Below are positions 43,767 to 55,300 of a stretch of 64,000 bases of DNA, piece after piece. Source of the DNA: Aquabacter spiritensis (GTDB lineage: Bacteria > Pseudomonadota > Alphaproteobacteria > Rhizobiales > Xanthobacteraceae). Every line of letters begins with the position of its first letter. The first letter of the stretch is position 1. The position numbers and the translations under genes were made by a program. Location: contig NZ_SMAI01000001.1 in assembly GCF_004346185.1 (NCBI RefSeq), positions 558,001 to 622,000 on the forward strand, read 5' to 3'. The notes beneath the pieces are model-generated. The model worked only from the letters and a program-made list of their open reading frames with translations, did no database searches and was not told the DNA's origin.

Positions 43767-44606
43767 TCACTCCGGATAGGTCACGAGACGGGTGATGACG
43801 GCGAGGATCTGGTCGAGCAGCATGCCGACGACGCCGATCGCGAGGATCGACACGATCACATTGGTGATCGACAGATTGTTCCACTCGTTCCAGACGAAAT
43901 AGCCGATGCCGGTGCCGCCCACGAGCATCTCGGCCGCCACGATGACCAGCCAGGCGATGCCGATCGAGATCCGCATGCCGGTGAGGATGGTGGGCGCCGC
44001 CGCCGGCAGGATCACGGTGAAGGCCTGGCGGAACGGCCCGACTTCCAACGTGCGGGCGACGTTGAGCCATTCCTTGCGCACGCTGCCGACGCCGAACGCG
44101 GTGTTGAGCAGCATCGGCCAGATCGAGCAGATGAAGATCACGAACACCGAGGAGAGGGTCGAATCCTTGATCGTGTAGAGGGCGAGGGGCATCCAGGCCA
44201 AAGGCGAGATCGGCTTCAGCACCTGGATGAACGGATCGAGCGCCCGGTTCATCAAAGGCGACATGCCGATCAGGAAGCCGAGCGGGATCGCGACCAGCGC
44301 CGCGAGCCCGTAACCGACCAGAACCCGGCCGATGGAATAAGCCAGCTGGATGCCCAGCCCCTTGTCGTTGGGTCCGTTGTCGTAGAACGGGTTCGCCAGA
44401 TGCTTCCACATGGTCTCGCCGACCGCGAGGGGACCCGGCATGGCCGAGCCCCCCTGCGTGGCGGTGAGGCCCATGAGCTTGGCATATTCCGGATCCATGC
44501 CGGTGTCCTTGATCCCGCCCTGCACCGCAAAGTGCCAAGCGAGGAGAAAGCCGGCCAGCAAGAGGACCGAGACGATAAGCGCCCGGACGCGCAGGGACCC
44601 CACCAT
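43767..44606 (-). CDS. cynB: Cyanate ABC transporter permease
   Basis: 279 aa BPD_transp_1 permease with six to seven membrane segments; [28 protein letters not shown] and the EAA-type loop [19 protein letters not shown] are diagnostic. An extra periplasmic stretch after the first helix (about residues 30-75) has no counterpart in NrtB of this window. Two bases separate it from the binding-protein gene. Confidence 0.9.
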   Translation of the reverse strand: MVGSLRVRALIVSVLLLAGFLLAWHFAVQGGIKDTGMDPEYAKLMGLTATQGGSAMPGPLAVGETMWKHLANPFYDNGPNDKGLGIQLAYSIGRVLVGYGLAALVAIPLGFLIGMSPLMNRALDPFIQVLKPISPLAWMPLALYTIKDSTLSSVFVIFICSIWPMLLNTAFGVGSVRKEWLNVARTLEVGPFRQAFTVILPAAAPTILTGMRISIGIAWLVIVAAEMLVGGTGIGYFVWNEWNNLSITNVIVSILAIGVVGMLLDQILAVITRLVTYPE

Positions 44607-44608
44607 GG

Positions 44609-45970
44609 TCAGCTCCGCTTGATGGCGAAGCTCGCCACATACTCTTCCGGCTTGGCAGGATCGAACGGCTTGCCCATGACGACGATGGTCTTCTGCGCGG
44701 TCGGCGGGGTCTGGCCCAATTCCTTCATGAGCGCGCCGGTCTGGGTTTCGAGATAGACCTTCTTGGCGATGCCGGCATAGTCCACGTCGCCCTTCACCTG
44801 GCCCCAGCGCTTCATCTGCGTCAGGATCCAGATCGCGAAGGCATTGTAGGGGAATGGGTCGAACGCGATGCGGTTGGGATCCTTCTCGATCTTGCCGAGC
44901 CCATCGGCGAAGGTGCCGGTGAGGATCTGCTCCAGCACGATCTGCGGCTGGTTGAGATAGTTCGCCGGAGCGATGGCTTCAGCGATCTGCTTGCGGTTCT
45001 CCGCCTTCTGGGCATAGCCGGTCGCGTCGATGATCGCCTTGGTCACGGCATGGAAGGTATTCGGCATCGTGGTGACGAAGTCCTGGCTCGCCGCAAAGGC
45101 GCAGCAGGGATGGCCGTTCCAGATCTTGTTGGACAGGATGTGGATGAAGCCGACGCCGTCATAGACCGCGCGCTGGTTGAACGGGTCGGGACCGAGATAG
45201 CCGTCGATGTTTCCGGCGCGCAGATTGGCGACCATTTCCGGCGGCGGCACCGAGCGGATCTGCACGTCGGCGTCCGGGTCGATGCCGGCCTCCGCCAGAT
45301 AATAACGCAACAGATAATTGTGCATCGAATAGTCGAACGGGACGGCGAACTTGAAGCCCTTCCAGTTCTTCGGATCGCGGTTGTCCTTGTGCTTCATGGC
45401 CAGCGTGATCGCCTGGCCGTTGATGTTCTCCACCGCCGGCATGGTGTAGGGCGTCGCGGTCGAGCCGACGCCCATCGAGATCGCGAGCGGCATCGGCGCC
45501 AGCATATGGGCCGCGTCATATTCCTTGTTGAGGGTCTTGTCGCGGACGACCGCCCAGCCCGCTGTCTTGATCACCTCGACGTTGAGTCCGTACTTGGAAT
45601 AGAAGCCGAGCGGGTGCGCCATGATGATGGGGGTGGCGCAGGTGATCGGGATGAAGCCGATCTTCAGATCCTTCTTCTCCAGCGCTCCAGTGCCCTGCGC
45701 GAACGCCTCGGTCGCCTTGCCGAGCGGCAGGAACTGGGAAATCGCCGCGAGCGCGGTGGAGACGCCGACGGTCTTCAGGAATGTGCGCCGCGCCAGAGCA
45801 TCGGGGATCACGGCCTGCAGGACGCTCGCCTCGACGGCGGACGCATAGAGCCGGTCCTCGCCGCCCTCGGTGGAAAGCGCGAGATCGTGCGCTTCGCGCG
45901 AGGCATGCCGGCCGCACGGGCAGCCGGAGGAGAAGAAGCGGGAACGCCGGAAGGGATCGAAGCTCGCCAT
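44609..45970 (-). CDS. cynA: Cyanate ABC transporter substrate-binding protein (CmpA/NrtA family)
   Basis: 453 aa. A long N-terminal extension of about 70 residues contains GCPCGRHAS and then a twin-arginine-type signal (ARRTFLKTVGVSTALAAI, cleavage near AFAQG). The mature protein matches NrtA/CmpA: GFIPITCATPIIMAHPLGFYSKYG, PPPEMVANLRAG. It is assigned to cyanate because it leads an operon that ends in cyanase; nitrate cannot be excluded on sequence alone. First gene after the sigma-54 promoter. Confidence 0.85.
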   Translation of the reverse strand: MASFDPFRRSRFFSSGCPCGRHASREAHDLALSTEGGEDRLYASAVEASVLQAVIPDALARRTFLKTVGVSTALAAISQFLPLGKATEAFAQGTGALEKKDLKIGFIPITCATPIIMAHPLGFYSKYGLNVEVIKTAGWAVVRDKTLNKEYDAAHMLAPMPLAISMGVGSTATPYTMPAVENINGQAITLAMKHKDNRDPKNWKGFKFAVPFDYSMHNYLLRYYLAEAGIDPDADVQIRSVPPPEMVANLRAGNIDGYLGPDPFNQRAVYDGVGFIHILSNKIWNGHPCCAFAASQDFVTTMPNTFHAVTKAIIDATGYAQKAENRKQIAEAIAPANYLNQPQIVLEQILTGTFADGLGKIEKDPNRIAFDPFPYNAFAIWILTQMKRWGQVKGDVDYAGIAKKVYLETQTGALMKELGQTPPTAQKTIVVMGKPFDPAKPEEYVASFAIKRS

Positions 45971-46032
45971 GAACCGCCTCGCTTGCGTTTTCGGCCCCTG
46001 TCCGGGGCCTCGGGAAGGTGACTTCCCCCTAC

Positions 46033-46047
46033 GCAAGCGCCATGCCA
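46033..46047 (-). promoter_or_regulatory. Sigma-54 promoter of the cyn operon
   Basis: The minus strand reads TGGCATGGCGCTTGC, a match to TGGCACG-N4-TTGC in all but one position, with correct GG-to-GC spacing. Transcription should start near 46021, about 50 bases before the cynA ATG. Confidence 0.82.
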
Positions 46048-46105
46048 CAGGGGGGCGCGCCGATTTCGCCATAAAGATCAACGCTGCCCACGAAGGTCTC
46101 GATTT

Positions 46106-46155
46106 ACGACTTTTCGTGATTTATGATTTTTCGTAACGCAGTCGCGAATTTTCGT
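46106..46155. promoter_or_regulatory. Triplicate 12-bp dyad, likely activator-binding sites
   Basis: Three sites fit RYGANTTTTCGT: ACGACTTTTCGT (46106), ATGATTTTTCGT (46123) and GCGAATTTTCGT (46144). Each is an imperfect dyad of the form ACGA-N4-TCGT. They lie 60-110 bases upstream of the cyn -24 element and end 16 bases before the activator gene. This is where a sigma-54 activator would bind, and repression of its own gene is plausible. Confidence 0.75.
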
Positions 46156-46170
46156 AATTTCGGGATCAAA

Positions 46171-48078
<1,908 letters not shown>

Positions 48079-48186
48079 CGACGCAGAAAAAAATCGCGGG
48101 GCCTGTCGGCACCCGCCGTCTTCGGCCGTCCTCTGGGCAATGCGGGGGTGGAGCACATGCCCCGCGGGTCAGGAAGGATGCGCGGC

Positions 48187-48591
48187 ATGGTGGAGCAGAT
48201 CTTCGTCAATCTTCCGGTCGCCGATCTGAAGGCCACGATCGCCTTCTGGCGGACGCTCGGATTCGATTTCAACCCTCAATTCACCGACGACAAGGCCGCC
48301 TGCCTGATGCTGGGCGACAGGATCTTCGCCATGCTGCTGGTCGAATCCTTCTTCACCGGCTTTACCGGTCGCGCCGTGCCAGATGCGGCGGCGTTTGCGG
48401 GGAGCATCACCGCTCTCCAGCTTCCGAGCCGCGAGAAGGTGGATAGCCTGGTTGCCGCCGCCGTCGCCGCGGGCGGTACGGCCCCGCGCCCGGCCAAGGA
48501 TTACGGCTTCATGTACCAACACGGCTTCGACGATCTCGACGGCCATATCTGGGAAGCGTTCCATATGGCGGCCCCGCCGCCGGCCGCCTGA
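48187..48591 (+). CDS. VOC (glyoxalase/extradiol dioxygenase-fold) protein
   Basis: 134 aa; the ATG at 48187 is preceded by AGGAAGG at a good distance. Start FVNLPVADLKATIAFWRTLGF, end DLDGHIWEAFHM with the usual terminal Glu. Members of this subgroup are small metal-binding lyase-like proteins of unknown substrate. The gene is followed by another VOC gene after 86 bases. Confidence 0.85.
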   Translation: MVEQIFVNLPVADLKATIAFWRTLGFDFNPQFTDDKAACLMLGDRIFAMLLVESFFTGFTGRAVPDAAAFAGSITALQLPSREKVDSLVAAAVAAGGTAPRPAKDYGFMYQHGFDDLDGHIWEAFHMAAPPPAA

Positions 48592-48677
48592 TCGCCACCA
48601 TGCTGCCCTCCGGCCCGCTCCGGCGTTTTCTGTCCGGCCCCGCGGTCCCGTTTCAGCCTTTATCCGGAGACACGACG

Positions 48678-49121
48678 ATGATCGCCGAACCCTATCTCAG
48701 TTTCGAAGGGCGTGCCGAGGAAGCCATCGCCTTCTATGTCGCGACGCTGGGTGCCGAGGTGGACATGATGCTTCGCTTCCGTGACGCGCCGCCACCCGAT
48801 GCCGGTGGCTGCCAGCCGCCGGAGGGGACGCCCTTGCCGCCGCCCGAAAAGATCATGCATGCCCGCCTGACCTTCGGCACCGCGGGCGTCATGGTGTCGG
48901 ACGGCATGTGCATGGGCGACAGCAAGGCCGTGTTCACAGGCTTCGCGTTGTCCCTCTCGGTCGCCGATCCAAGCGAGGCCGAACGGGTGTATGCGGCGAT
49001 CGCGACCAATGGCGGCACCGCCCAGATGCCGCTCCAGGCGACCTTCTTTTCCCCCGCTTTCGGCATCGCGGCGGACAAGTTCGGCGTACCTTGGATGGTG
49101 GTGGCCCAGCAAGCAAACTGA
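48678..49121 (+). CDS. VOC family protein, PhnB-like
   Basis: 147 aa from the ATG after CGGAGACACGACG. YLSFEGRAEEAIAFYVATLGAEV is the standard PhnB-type opening, and ATFFSPAFGIAADKFGVPWMV the closing strand. PhnB-like proteins are not required for phosphonate use despite the name; function is unknown. It is only distantly related to the preceding VOC protein. Confidence 0.88.
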   Translation: MIAEPYLSFEGRAEEAIAFYVATLGAEVDMMLRFRDAPPPDAGGCQPPEGTPLPPPEKIMHARLTFGTAGVMVSDGMCMGDSKAVFTGFALSLSVADPSEAERVYAAIATNGGTAQMPLQATFFSPAFGIAADKFGVPWMVVAQQAN

Positions 49122-49141
49122 ACAAGGAAGGGGAGGCGAGG

Positions 49142-50224
49142 ATGGCGCAAAAGGTTCTGGTACTGATCGGTACCAAGAAGGGCACGTTCATCCTGGAGAG
49201 CGACGCGCAGCGGCGTGCCTTCGAGCTCCGCGGACCCTATTGCGAGACCTGGCCGATCAACCATGTCGTGGGGGACGAGAAGACCGGCACGATCTATGCG
49301 GGCGGCGGCAATGAATGGTTTGGTCCTGCGGTCTGGAAGTCGGAGGATCTCGGCGCGACCTGGAGCCATTCCAGCGCCGGCCTCGCTTATGGCGAGGGCG
49401 AAACCCCGATCAAGGCGGTCTGGAGTCTCAATGCGTCATATGGCCGGCTCCTTGCCGGCGTCGAACCGGCAGGCCTGTTCGTGAGCGCCGATGGCGGGGC
49501 GAGCTTCGCCCCTTTGCCGGGGCTGCGCGATCACCCGAGCCGGAGCGACTGGAATCCGGGCGGCGCGGGGCTGATCCTTCATTCGCTCGTCACCGCGCCG
49601 GGAGACCCGAACAAGATCTGGGTCGGCATTTCGGCGGCCGGTGTGTTCCACAGCGCCGATGGCGGGATCACCTGGGAGCCGCGCAACCGCGGCACGCGCG
49701 CCGATTTCATGCCGGAGGGCCAGACCCTTCCCGAGGTCGGGCAGTGCGTGCATTGCGTGGTGCTGGCGCCGGGATCAGGCGAGCGGCTCTACCAGCAGAA
49801 CCATTGCGGCATGTACCGCTCCGACGATGGCGGACGGAATTGGCACAGCATCGAGAAGGGTCTGCCCTCCTCGTTCGGCTTCCCGGCCGCGGTGCATCCG
49901 CGCGACCCGGACCGGCTCTATCTGATCCCGCTCAACGGCGACAGCACGGGTCGCTTCATGCCGGACGCCAAGGCTGCGGTGTGGGCCACCGCGGATGGCG
50001 GCGCGACCTGGAGCGACAAGCGCGAAGGTCTGCCCCAGCGCAACGCCTTCTTCAACGTGCTGCGTCAGGCGCTCGCCACCGACACGCTGGAGCCGGCCGG
50101 CGTCTATTTCGGCACCGGCTCGGGGTCGATCTATGCGAGCGTCGATGCCGGCGAAACGTGGCGCGAAGCGGCGCGCCATCTGCCGACCATTTCGTCGGTC
50201 GAAACCCTGGTGGTCGAGGCGTGA
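49142..50224 (+). CDS. BNR/Asp-box beta-propeller protein (sialidase-like fold)
   Basis: 360 aa with repeated Asp-box motifs S-x-D-x-G-x-T/N-W: KSEDLGATW, SADGGASF, SADGGITW, RSDDGGRNW, ATADGGATW and SVDAGETW, each closing one blade. No signal peptide and no catalytic sialidase residues were recognised. It begins MAQKVLVLIGTKKGTFIL, a start seen in a conserved cytoplasmic group whose gene sits next to a MoaD/ThiS-like gene, as here. Function unknown. Confidence 0.82.
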   Translation: MAQKVLVLIGTKKGTFILESDAQRRAFELRGPYCETWPINHVVGDEKTGTIYAGGGNEWFGPAVWKSEDLGATWSHSSAGLAYGEGETPIKAVWSLNASYGRLLAGVEPAGLFVSADGGASFAPLPGLRDHPSRSDWNPGGAGLILHSLVTAPGDPNKIWVGISAAGVFHSADGGITWEPRNRGTRADFMPEGQTLPEVGQCVHCVVLAPGSGERLYQQNHCGMYRSDDGGRNWHSIEKGLPSSFGFPAAVHPRDPDRLYLIPLNGDSTGRFMPDAKAAVWATADGGATWSDKREGLPQRNAFFNVLRQALATDTLEPAGVYFGTGSGSIYASVDAGETWREAARHLPTISSVETLVVEA

Positions 50225-50225
50225 C

Positions 50226-50492
50226 ATGCCGGTCCATGTCCGGCTGCCGGCGCACCTCGTCGCCCTGTTTCCCGGGGCGCCCCGCCGACTCGACATCGAA
50301 GCGGCGAGCGTCGGTGAGATGATGGCGGCGCTCGACGCGCTCTGGCCGGGCATGCGCGACCGCCTGTGCGACAGCACCCCGGCAATCCGGCGCCATATCA
50401 ATGTGTTCGTGGGGGGCCGGCGGGCCAACCTCGCCACCCCGCTGCACGACGGCACGGACGTCCATGTTCTCACCGCGATCAGCGGCGGCTGA
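50226..50492 (+). CDS. MoaD/ThiS-like ubiquitin-fold protein
   Basis: 88 aa ending ...TAISGG, the C-terminal Gly-Gly needed for adenylation and thiocarboxylation in sulfur-carrier proteins. The fold matches MoaD/ThiS: VHVRLPAHLVALF, INVFVGG, DGTDVHVL. The start is one base after the BNR-protein stop codon. No E1-like enzyme, moaE or thiG is nearby, so its sulfur acceptor is unknown. Confidence 0.82.
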   Translation: MPVHVRLPAHLVALFPGAPRRLDIEAASVGEMMAALDALWPGMRDRLCDSTPAIRRHINVFVGGRRANLATPLHDGTDVHVLTAISGG

Positions 50493-50537
50493 GGGCCGGA
50501 ACGACGCGCGTCCCGGCCCCTCGGTCGACCGGACGCT

Positions 50538-51254
50538 TCAGGCGACCATATTGACCTTTCCGCTGGCGAGGTCGTAGACGGCGCCGACCACCATGACCTT
50601 CTTGTCCGACACCATCTGCGACAGGATCGGGTTGGCCGTCTTCAGCCGCTCCACATTGAAGGCGACGTTGCTTGAAATCGCGGCGTCGAGCAGATTGCCG
50701 GGCTTCTCCGCCTTGGCCTTCTCCACCGCCGGTTTGATCGCATTCACCAGATCCGGAAGGTGGCCCGGCAACTGGATATTGTCCTTCAGCACCTTGATCG
50801 TGGCGTCGACGGCACCGCAATTGCTGTGGCCGAGAACCATGATGAGCGGCGAGCCGAGAAATTTCGCGCCGTATTCCAGGCTGGCGAGGCCGTCATTGTT
50901 CACGAAATTGCCGGCGACGCGCACCACGAAGAGTTCGCCCGGCCCCTCATCGAAGGCGAGTTCGGGGGCGACGCGGGAATCCGCGCAGCTCAGGATCGAC
51001 GCGAACGGATATTGGGCCGTAGCCCGCGCCGCGCGGCCGGCGGAAAAGTCCCGCTGGTTGGGCGCATTGGCCGCGTAGCGGGCATTGCCGTCCATCAGGC
51101 GTTTCAGGGCCGCATCGGGCGAGATGGCATTGGGCGGGGTCCCCTGAGCGAAAGCCGGCAGCGGCACACCGCCAGAGAGGAATGCGGCGGCGCCGGTCGC
51201 TCCGGCGAGAATGAGGCCGCGGCGCGACATGCCGAATCCGTGGGTGGTGCACAT
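50538..51254 (-). CDS. Exported beta-class carbonic anhydrase
   Basis: 238 aa. A twin-arginine-like signal (SRRGLILAGATGAAAFLSGG, cleavage near AFAQG) precedes the enzyme. Zinc ligands are Cys90, His143 and Cys146 with the Asp92/Arg94 dyad (SCADSR, GHSNCGA). It interconverts CO2 and bicarbonate, probably in the periplasm. Cyanase consumes bicarbonate, but this gene is 4 kb from the cyn operon and its product is exported, so a link is uncertain. Confidence 0.92.
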   Translation of the reverse strand: MCTTHGFGMSRRGLILAGATGAAAFLSGGVPLPAFAQGTPPNAISPDAALKRLMDGNARYAANAPNQRDFSAGRAARATAQYPFASILSCADSRVAPELAFDEGPGELFVVRVAGNFVNNDGLASLEYGAKFLGSPLIMVLGHSNCGAVDATIKVLKDNIQLPGHLPDLVNAIKPAVEKAKAEKPGNLLDAAISSNVAFNVERLKTANPILSQMVSDKKVMVVGAVYDLASGKVNMVA

Positions 51255-51382
51255 GGGAAGCCCTCGCTTCTCGATGACAAGACAGACCGCCAAGAGGCCG
51301 AGGCTCGACCGCTCGCGGCGACGACGTATATTTTTCCCTGCGCCTCTGGCACAAAAGAACAAACTTTGCAGGTATTGCCCCA

Positions 51383-52315
51383 TTGCCGAGACGTTCTGCT
51401 TTCTCATCCGTTCTCAAAGGGCCTTCAGCGCCGGCTCACCTTCCTCAGAACATCGAGGTTGCGGCAGCGAAATATCGCGCGAATCCGGAATTCAGAACAC
51501 ACCTTTTACGCTACTGCATTACCGCAACGGCCGCATCGGGCGGGTCTTGGCCGTTTGCCAAGCTCTTCGACCAGCTTGACCGTTACATGATCTGCTACAT
51601 TCTCATTCACAATTATTATTTTTGGCGCAATGCGAGTGGACCGGCGCCCACCCTGACCGCCCTGCAACACCGCGTGACGGCCTCGCCGCGCCAGACGGCA
51701 GGGCTCGTTGCCGCGCTCAAGGTGGGCCGCCTCGTGACGGCGGAGTCGTCGGACGACGACGGACGCATCAAAAGGCTGCGTCCCGCCCCGGCCATGATCG
51801 CGAGGATCGGCCGCTCGGTGCGCGCCTTCGTCGATGCGGCCGAAGCGCTGGATGGCGCGGACGGGACTTTTGCGCGGTTCGCCGAGCCCGACGCCTTGGG
51901 CGACCTCATGTTCCGCTCGGCCGCCCATGTGCTCGCCCACGGCACGCTGATCCATCCCTTCCCGCGGATTCTCGCCTTCGCCGCGCGCGATTGCGGCTAT
52001 CTGGTGCTCTGCACGGTCATGCGCGCCCATTATGCAGAGATGCGGGCCGAAGCGGTCCCGCGGTTGAGCCAGCGCGCGCTCGCCGCGCGGCTCCAGGTCT
52101 CCCCCGCCCATATCGGCAATCTGCTCGGCGAGGCAGACCGCGGCGGCTGGCTCACAATCGGCCCGCGCGGTCGGCTGACGGCGATCGACCCGACCCTCGT
52201 GGCCGAGTTCGAGCACTGGGCCTCATGCCAGATGGCGCATTTCCGCCGCCTCGCCGGTGAAAGCGCGTCTTTCCTCGCGCGGCAGGATGGGCTCACTCCG
52301 GCGCCAGCGCCATAA
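51383..52315 (+). CDS. Putative DNA-binding regulator with two helix-turn-helix regions
   Basis: 310 aa. LTALQHRVTASPRQTAGLVAAL (about 92-113) and LSQRALAARLQVSPAHIGNLL (about 228-248) each resemble winged-helix/HTH regions; the latter is Crp-like, followed by GWLTIGPRGRLTAI. A MarR-like placement of the first is possible. No sensor domain was recognised. The start is not fixed by a ribosome site. The 5' third is AT-richer than its neighbours. It overlaps the convergent putA end by 23 bases and diverges from the carbonic anhydrase gene; either could be its target. Confidence 0.6.
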   Translation: MPRRSAFSSVLKGPSAPAHLPQNIEVAAAKYRANPEFRTHLLRYCITATAASGGSWPFAKLFDQLDRYMICYILIHNYYFWRNASGPAPTLTALQHRVTASPRQTAGLVAALKVGRLVTAESSDDDGRIKRLRPAPAMIARIGRSVRAFVDAAEALDGADGTFARFAEPDALGDLMFRSAAHVLAHGTLIHPFPRILAFAARDCGYLVLCTVMRAHYAEMRAEAVPRLSQRALAARLQVSPAHIGNLLGEADRGGWLTIGPRGRLTAIDPTLVAEFEHWASCQMAHFRRLAGESASFLARQDGLTPAPAP

Positions 52316-55300
52316 GGGTCGTATTGCCGCCGGCGGCCGCGGTGTTGGTGCTCGTCACCTGCTCATGCAGCAGCCATGCGACCGGATAATCGGCGCCCGC
52401 CGAGATCTCCTCGGTCCGCAGCGCATGAACCGCCAGAAGCGGCCCCTCACGGGCAGCTATCTCTTGGTCGAGAGCGGCCAACGCCGCGCCTGTGCCCTCG
52501 AACAGGACAGCGTCGAACGTCGCAGTGCGCAACTCGGATGCGAGCGGCCCGACGCGACCCTCGAGTTCGGCGGGCAGGTCCGTGACGAAATCAGACCATG
52601 GCCCGTCGGGATCGACCAGCACCCGGTTGCCTGCCGCCAGTGCCGCGGCGATCTGCATGGCACAGCCGAGCGGGGTCGCCGGCAGACAGAGGACCGTGCC
52701 GCGCGGCTGCAGCCTATAGAGGTTGCGCTCGCCGACCGGTCCGGGGAGAGCCACCCCTGGGCCAGGCGTGCAACGCGCCGCCAGCGCCCGTCCGCGCACC
52801 GCCCAGTCCGGCGCCCGCACCGCAAGATGCGCGCACCAGGCGAGCGCCGTCGGCTCAGGCACCCCCGGGGGTGCCGGCAGCGGCGCGGTCGAGGCACCCG
52901 CGACCAGCCGACGCAAATAAAGCGGGCCGCCGGCCTTTGGCCCGGTTCCCGAAAGATTGCGCCCGCCGAACGGCTGCACCCCGACCACAGCGCCGATCAG
53001 GTTGCGATTGACATAGAGGTTGCCGGCCGCAATCGCCCCACACACCTCCGCCACCGTCTCGTCGATGCGGCTGTGCACACCAAAGGTGAGGCCATAGCCG
53101 GTGGCGTTGATGGCCGCGAGCAGCGCGTCCCGCGCCGCGCGGGGATAACGCAGGACATGGAGAACCGGGCCGAAAACTTCCCGTTTAAGTTCACCGATCT
53201 CGGCGATCTCGATCAAGGTCGGCGCGAGGAAGGTGCCATAATGGCAGTCCTCAGAGAGCGGCGCCTGGGTGATCCTGCGGCCCCGCTCCCGCATCGCCTC
53301 GATGTGAGCGGCGATGGTGTCCCGCGCCGCGACGCCGATCAGCGGCCCGACATCGGTGGAAAGATGCGCCGGATCGCCCACGCGCAGCTCGGCCATCGCG
53401 CCGGTCAGCAATGCCAGCGTGCGATCGGCGATCTCCTCCTGCAGGCACAGAACCCGCAAGGCCGAGCATCGCTGCCCGGCGGAGTCGAAGGCGGAGGCGA
53501 GCACGTCACCCACCACCTGCTCGGGCAGAGCGGAGGAATCGACCAGCATCGCATTCTGTCCGCCGGTCTCGGCGATCAATGGAACCGGCCGGCCGTCGGG
53601 ACCGAGCCGCGTCGCGAGCTGCCGCCGGATTGCCCGTGCGACGTCTGTGGATCCGGTGAAGACCACGCCGCATACGTCGCGATCGGCGACCAACGCGGCC
53701 CCCACCGCGCCATCACCCGGCAACAGGCTGAGCGCGCCGGGCGGAAGCCCTGCCATGTGCAGGATCTCCACCATTGCAGCCGCGATCAACGGGGTCTCCT
53801 CCGCCGGCTTGGCGAGCACGGGATTGCCTGCGGCAAGCGCGGCAGCGACCTGACCGGTGAAGATAGCGAGCGGGAAATTCCAGGGGCTGATGCAGGCGAC
53901 TGGCCCGAGCGGCAACGCATCCGCCCCGAGCCGCTCCCCTTCCGCTGCATAATAGCGCAGAAAATCCACCGCCTCGCGCACCTCGCCCACAGCATTGGCC
54001 AGCGTCTTTCCGGCCTCGCGGACGATCAGGCCGAGCAGCGCGGGCATCCGCGCCTCCAGCAGCTCGGCTGCGCGGCGCAGCACGGCTCCGCGCTCGGCGG
54101 GCGCGACGGAGAGCCAGGAGGCCTGTCGCACCGCGCGAACGGCCTCCGCCACCAACACCGGATCCGCCTCCACCACGCTTCCCACCACGTCGCGCAGATC
54201 GGCCGGGTTACACACCGGCCGCACGACGCCGGTCCGCGGACCGTTTGCGAGGACCGGCATCGCCAGCGTCGGCGCGCGTGCCGCCGCCAGAAGCGGGCCC
54301 GCCAAAGCGGCCAATTGCCTTTCGTCCGCGAGGTCGAGGCCGGCGGAATTCGCCCGCCCGTCGGGAAACAAATCGCGCGGCGCGGCGATGCGTGGGTGCG
54401 GCGTGCCCACGGGCGCTAGCGCTGCCGCCTGCGCCACCGGGTCCGCAACCAGATCGTCCAGCGGGGTGTCGGGATCCGCGATGCGATGGATGAAGGAGGA
54501 ATTGGCGCCGTTCTCCAGCAGCCGTCGCACAAGATAGGCCAGCAGGGTCTCGTGGGTGCCTACGGGCGCATAGATCCGGCATGGCCGGCCGAGCCGTCCG
54601 ATGACCTCCTGGTAGAGCGGCTCGCCCATGCCGTGGAGGCATTGAAACTCGTAGCGTTCAGGGGGAAACTCAGGACCGGCCATGGCCATCACGGCCGCGA
54701 CGGTCTGCGCATTGTGGGTGGCGAATTGCGGAAACACCGCCTCGGGCGCCGCCAAGAGACGCCGCGCGCAGGCGAGATAGGCGACATCGGTGTGGACCTT
54801 TCGGGTGAAGACCGGAAAGCCCTCCAGGCCGTCGACCTGGGCGCGCTTGATCTCGGCGTCCCAATAGGCGCCCTTCACCAGCCGCAGCATGATGCGCCGT
54901 CTGGTACGCCGGGCGAGATCGATCACGACGTCCACCGCGCCCGGCGCGCGCTTCTGATAGGCCTGGATCACGAAGCCGAGCCCGTCCCAGCCGCGGAGTG
55001 ACGGGTCGACCGCCAGCGCCTCCAGGATGTCGAGCGAGAGGTCGAGCCGGTCGGCCTCCTCGGCATCGATGTTGAAGCCGATATCGTAGCCTTTGGCGAT
55101 CCGTGCGAGGGCGGCGGCGCGCGGCAGAAGCTCCGCCATCACCCGCGCCCGCTGGCTTCTCTGATAGCGCGGATGCAGCGCCGAGAGCTTGATCGAGATG
55201 CCCGGACCGGCATAGACGCCGCGCCCCGCCGCAGTCTCGCCGATCGCGTGCGCGGCCGTCTCATAGGCGGTGAAATAGCGGTCCGCATCCAACGCCGTGA

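Noticed and set aside
46123-46170. Upstream start for the cyanate activator
   Set aside because: It falls within the operator dyads and adds 16 residues with no homology-like features.
50538-51254. Carbonic anhydrase as the CynT partner of cyanase
   Set aside because: It has an export signal and is separated from the cyn operon by the activator and four other genes; E. coli CynT is cytoplasmic and in the operon.
52257-54419. 720-codon plus-strand open frame opposite putA
   Set aside because: Arg/Gln/His-rich translation with no recognisable domain, antisense to the catalytic PutA domains.
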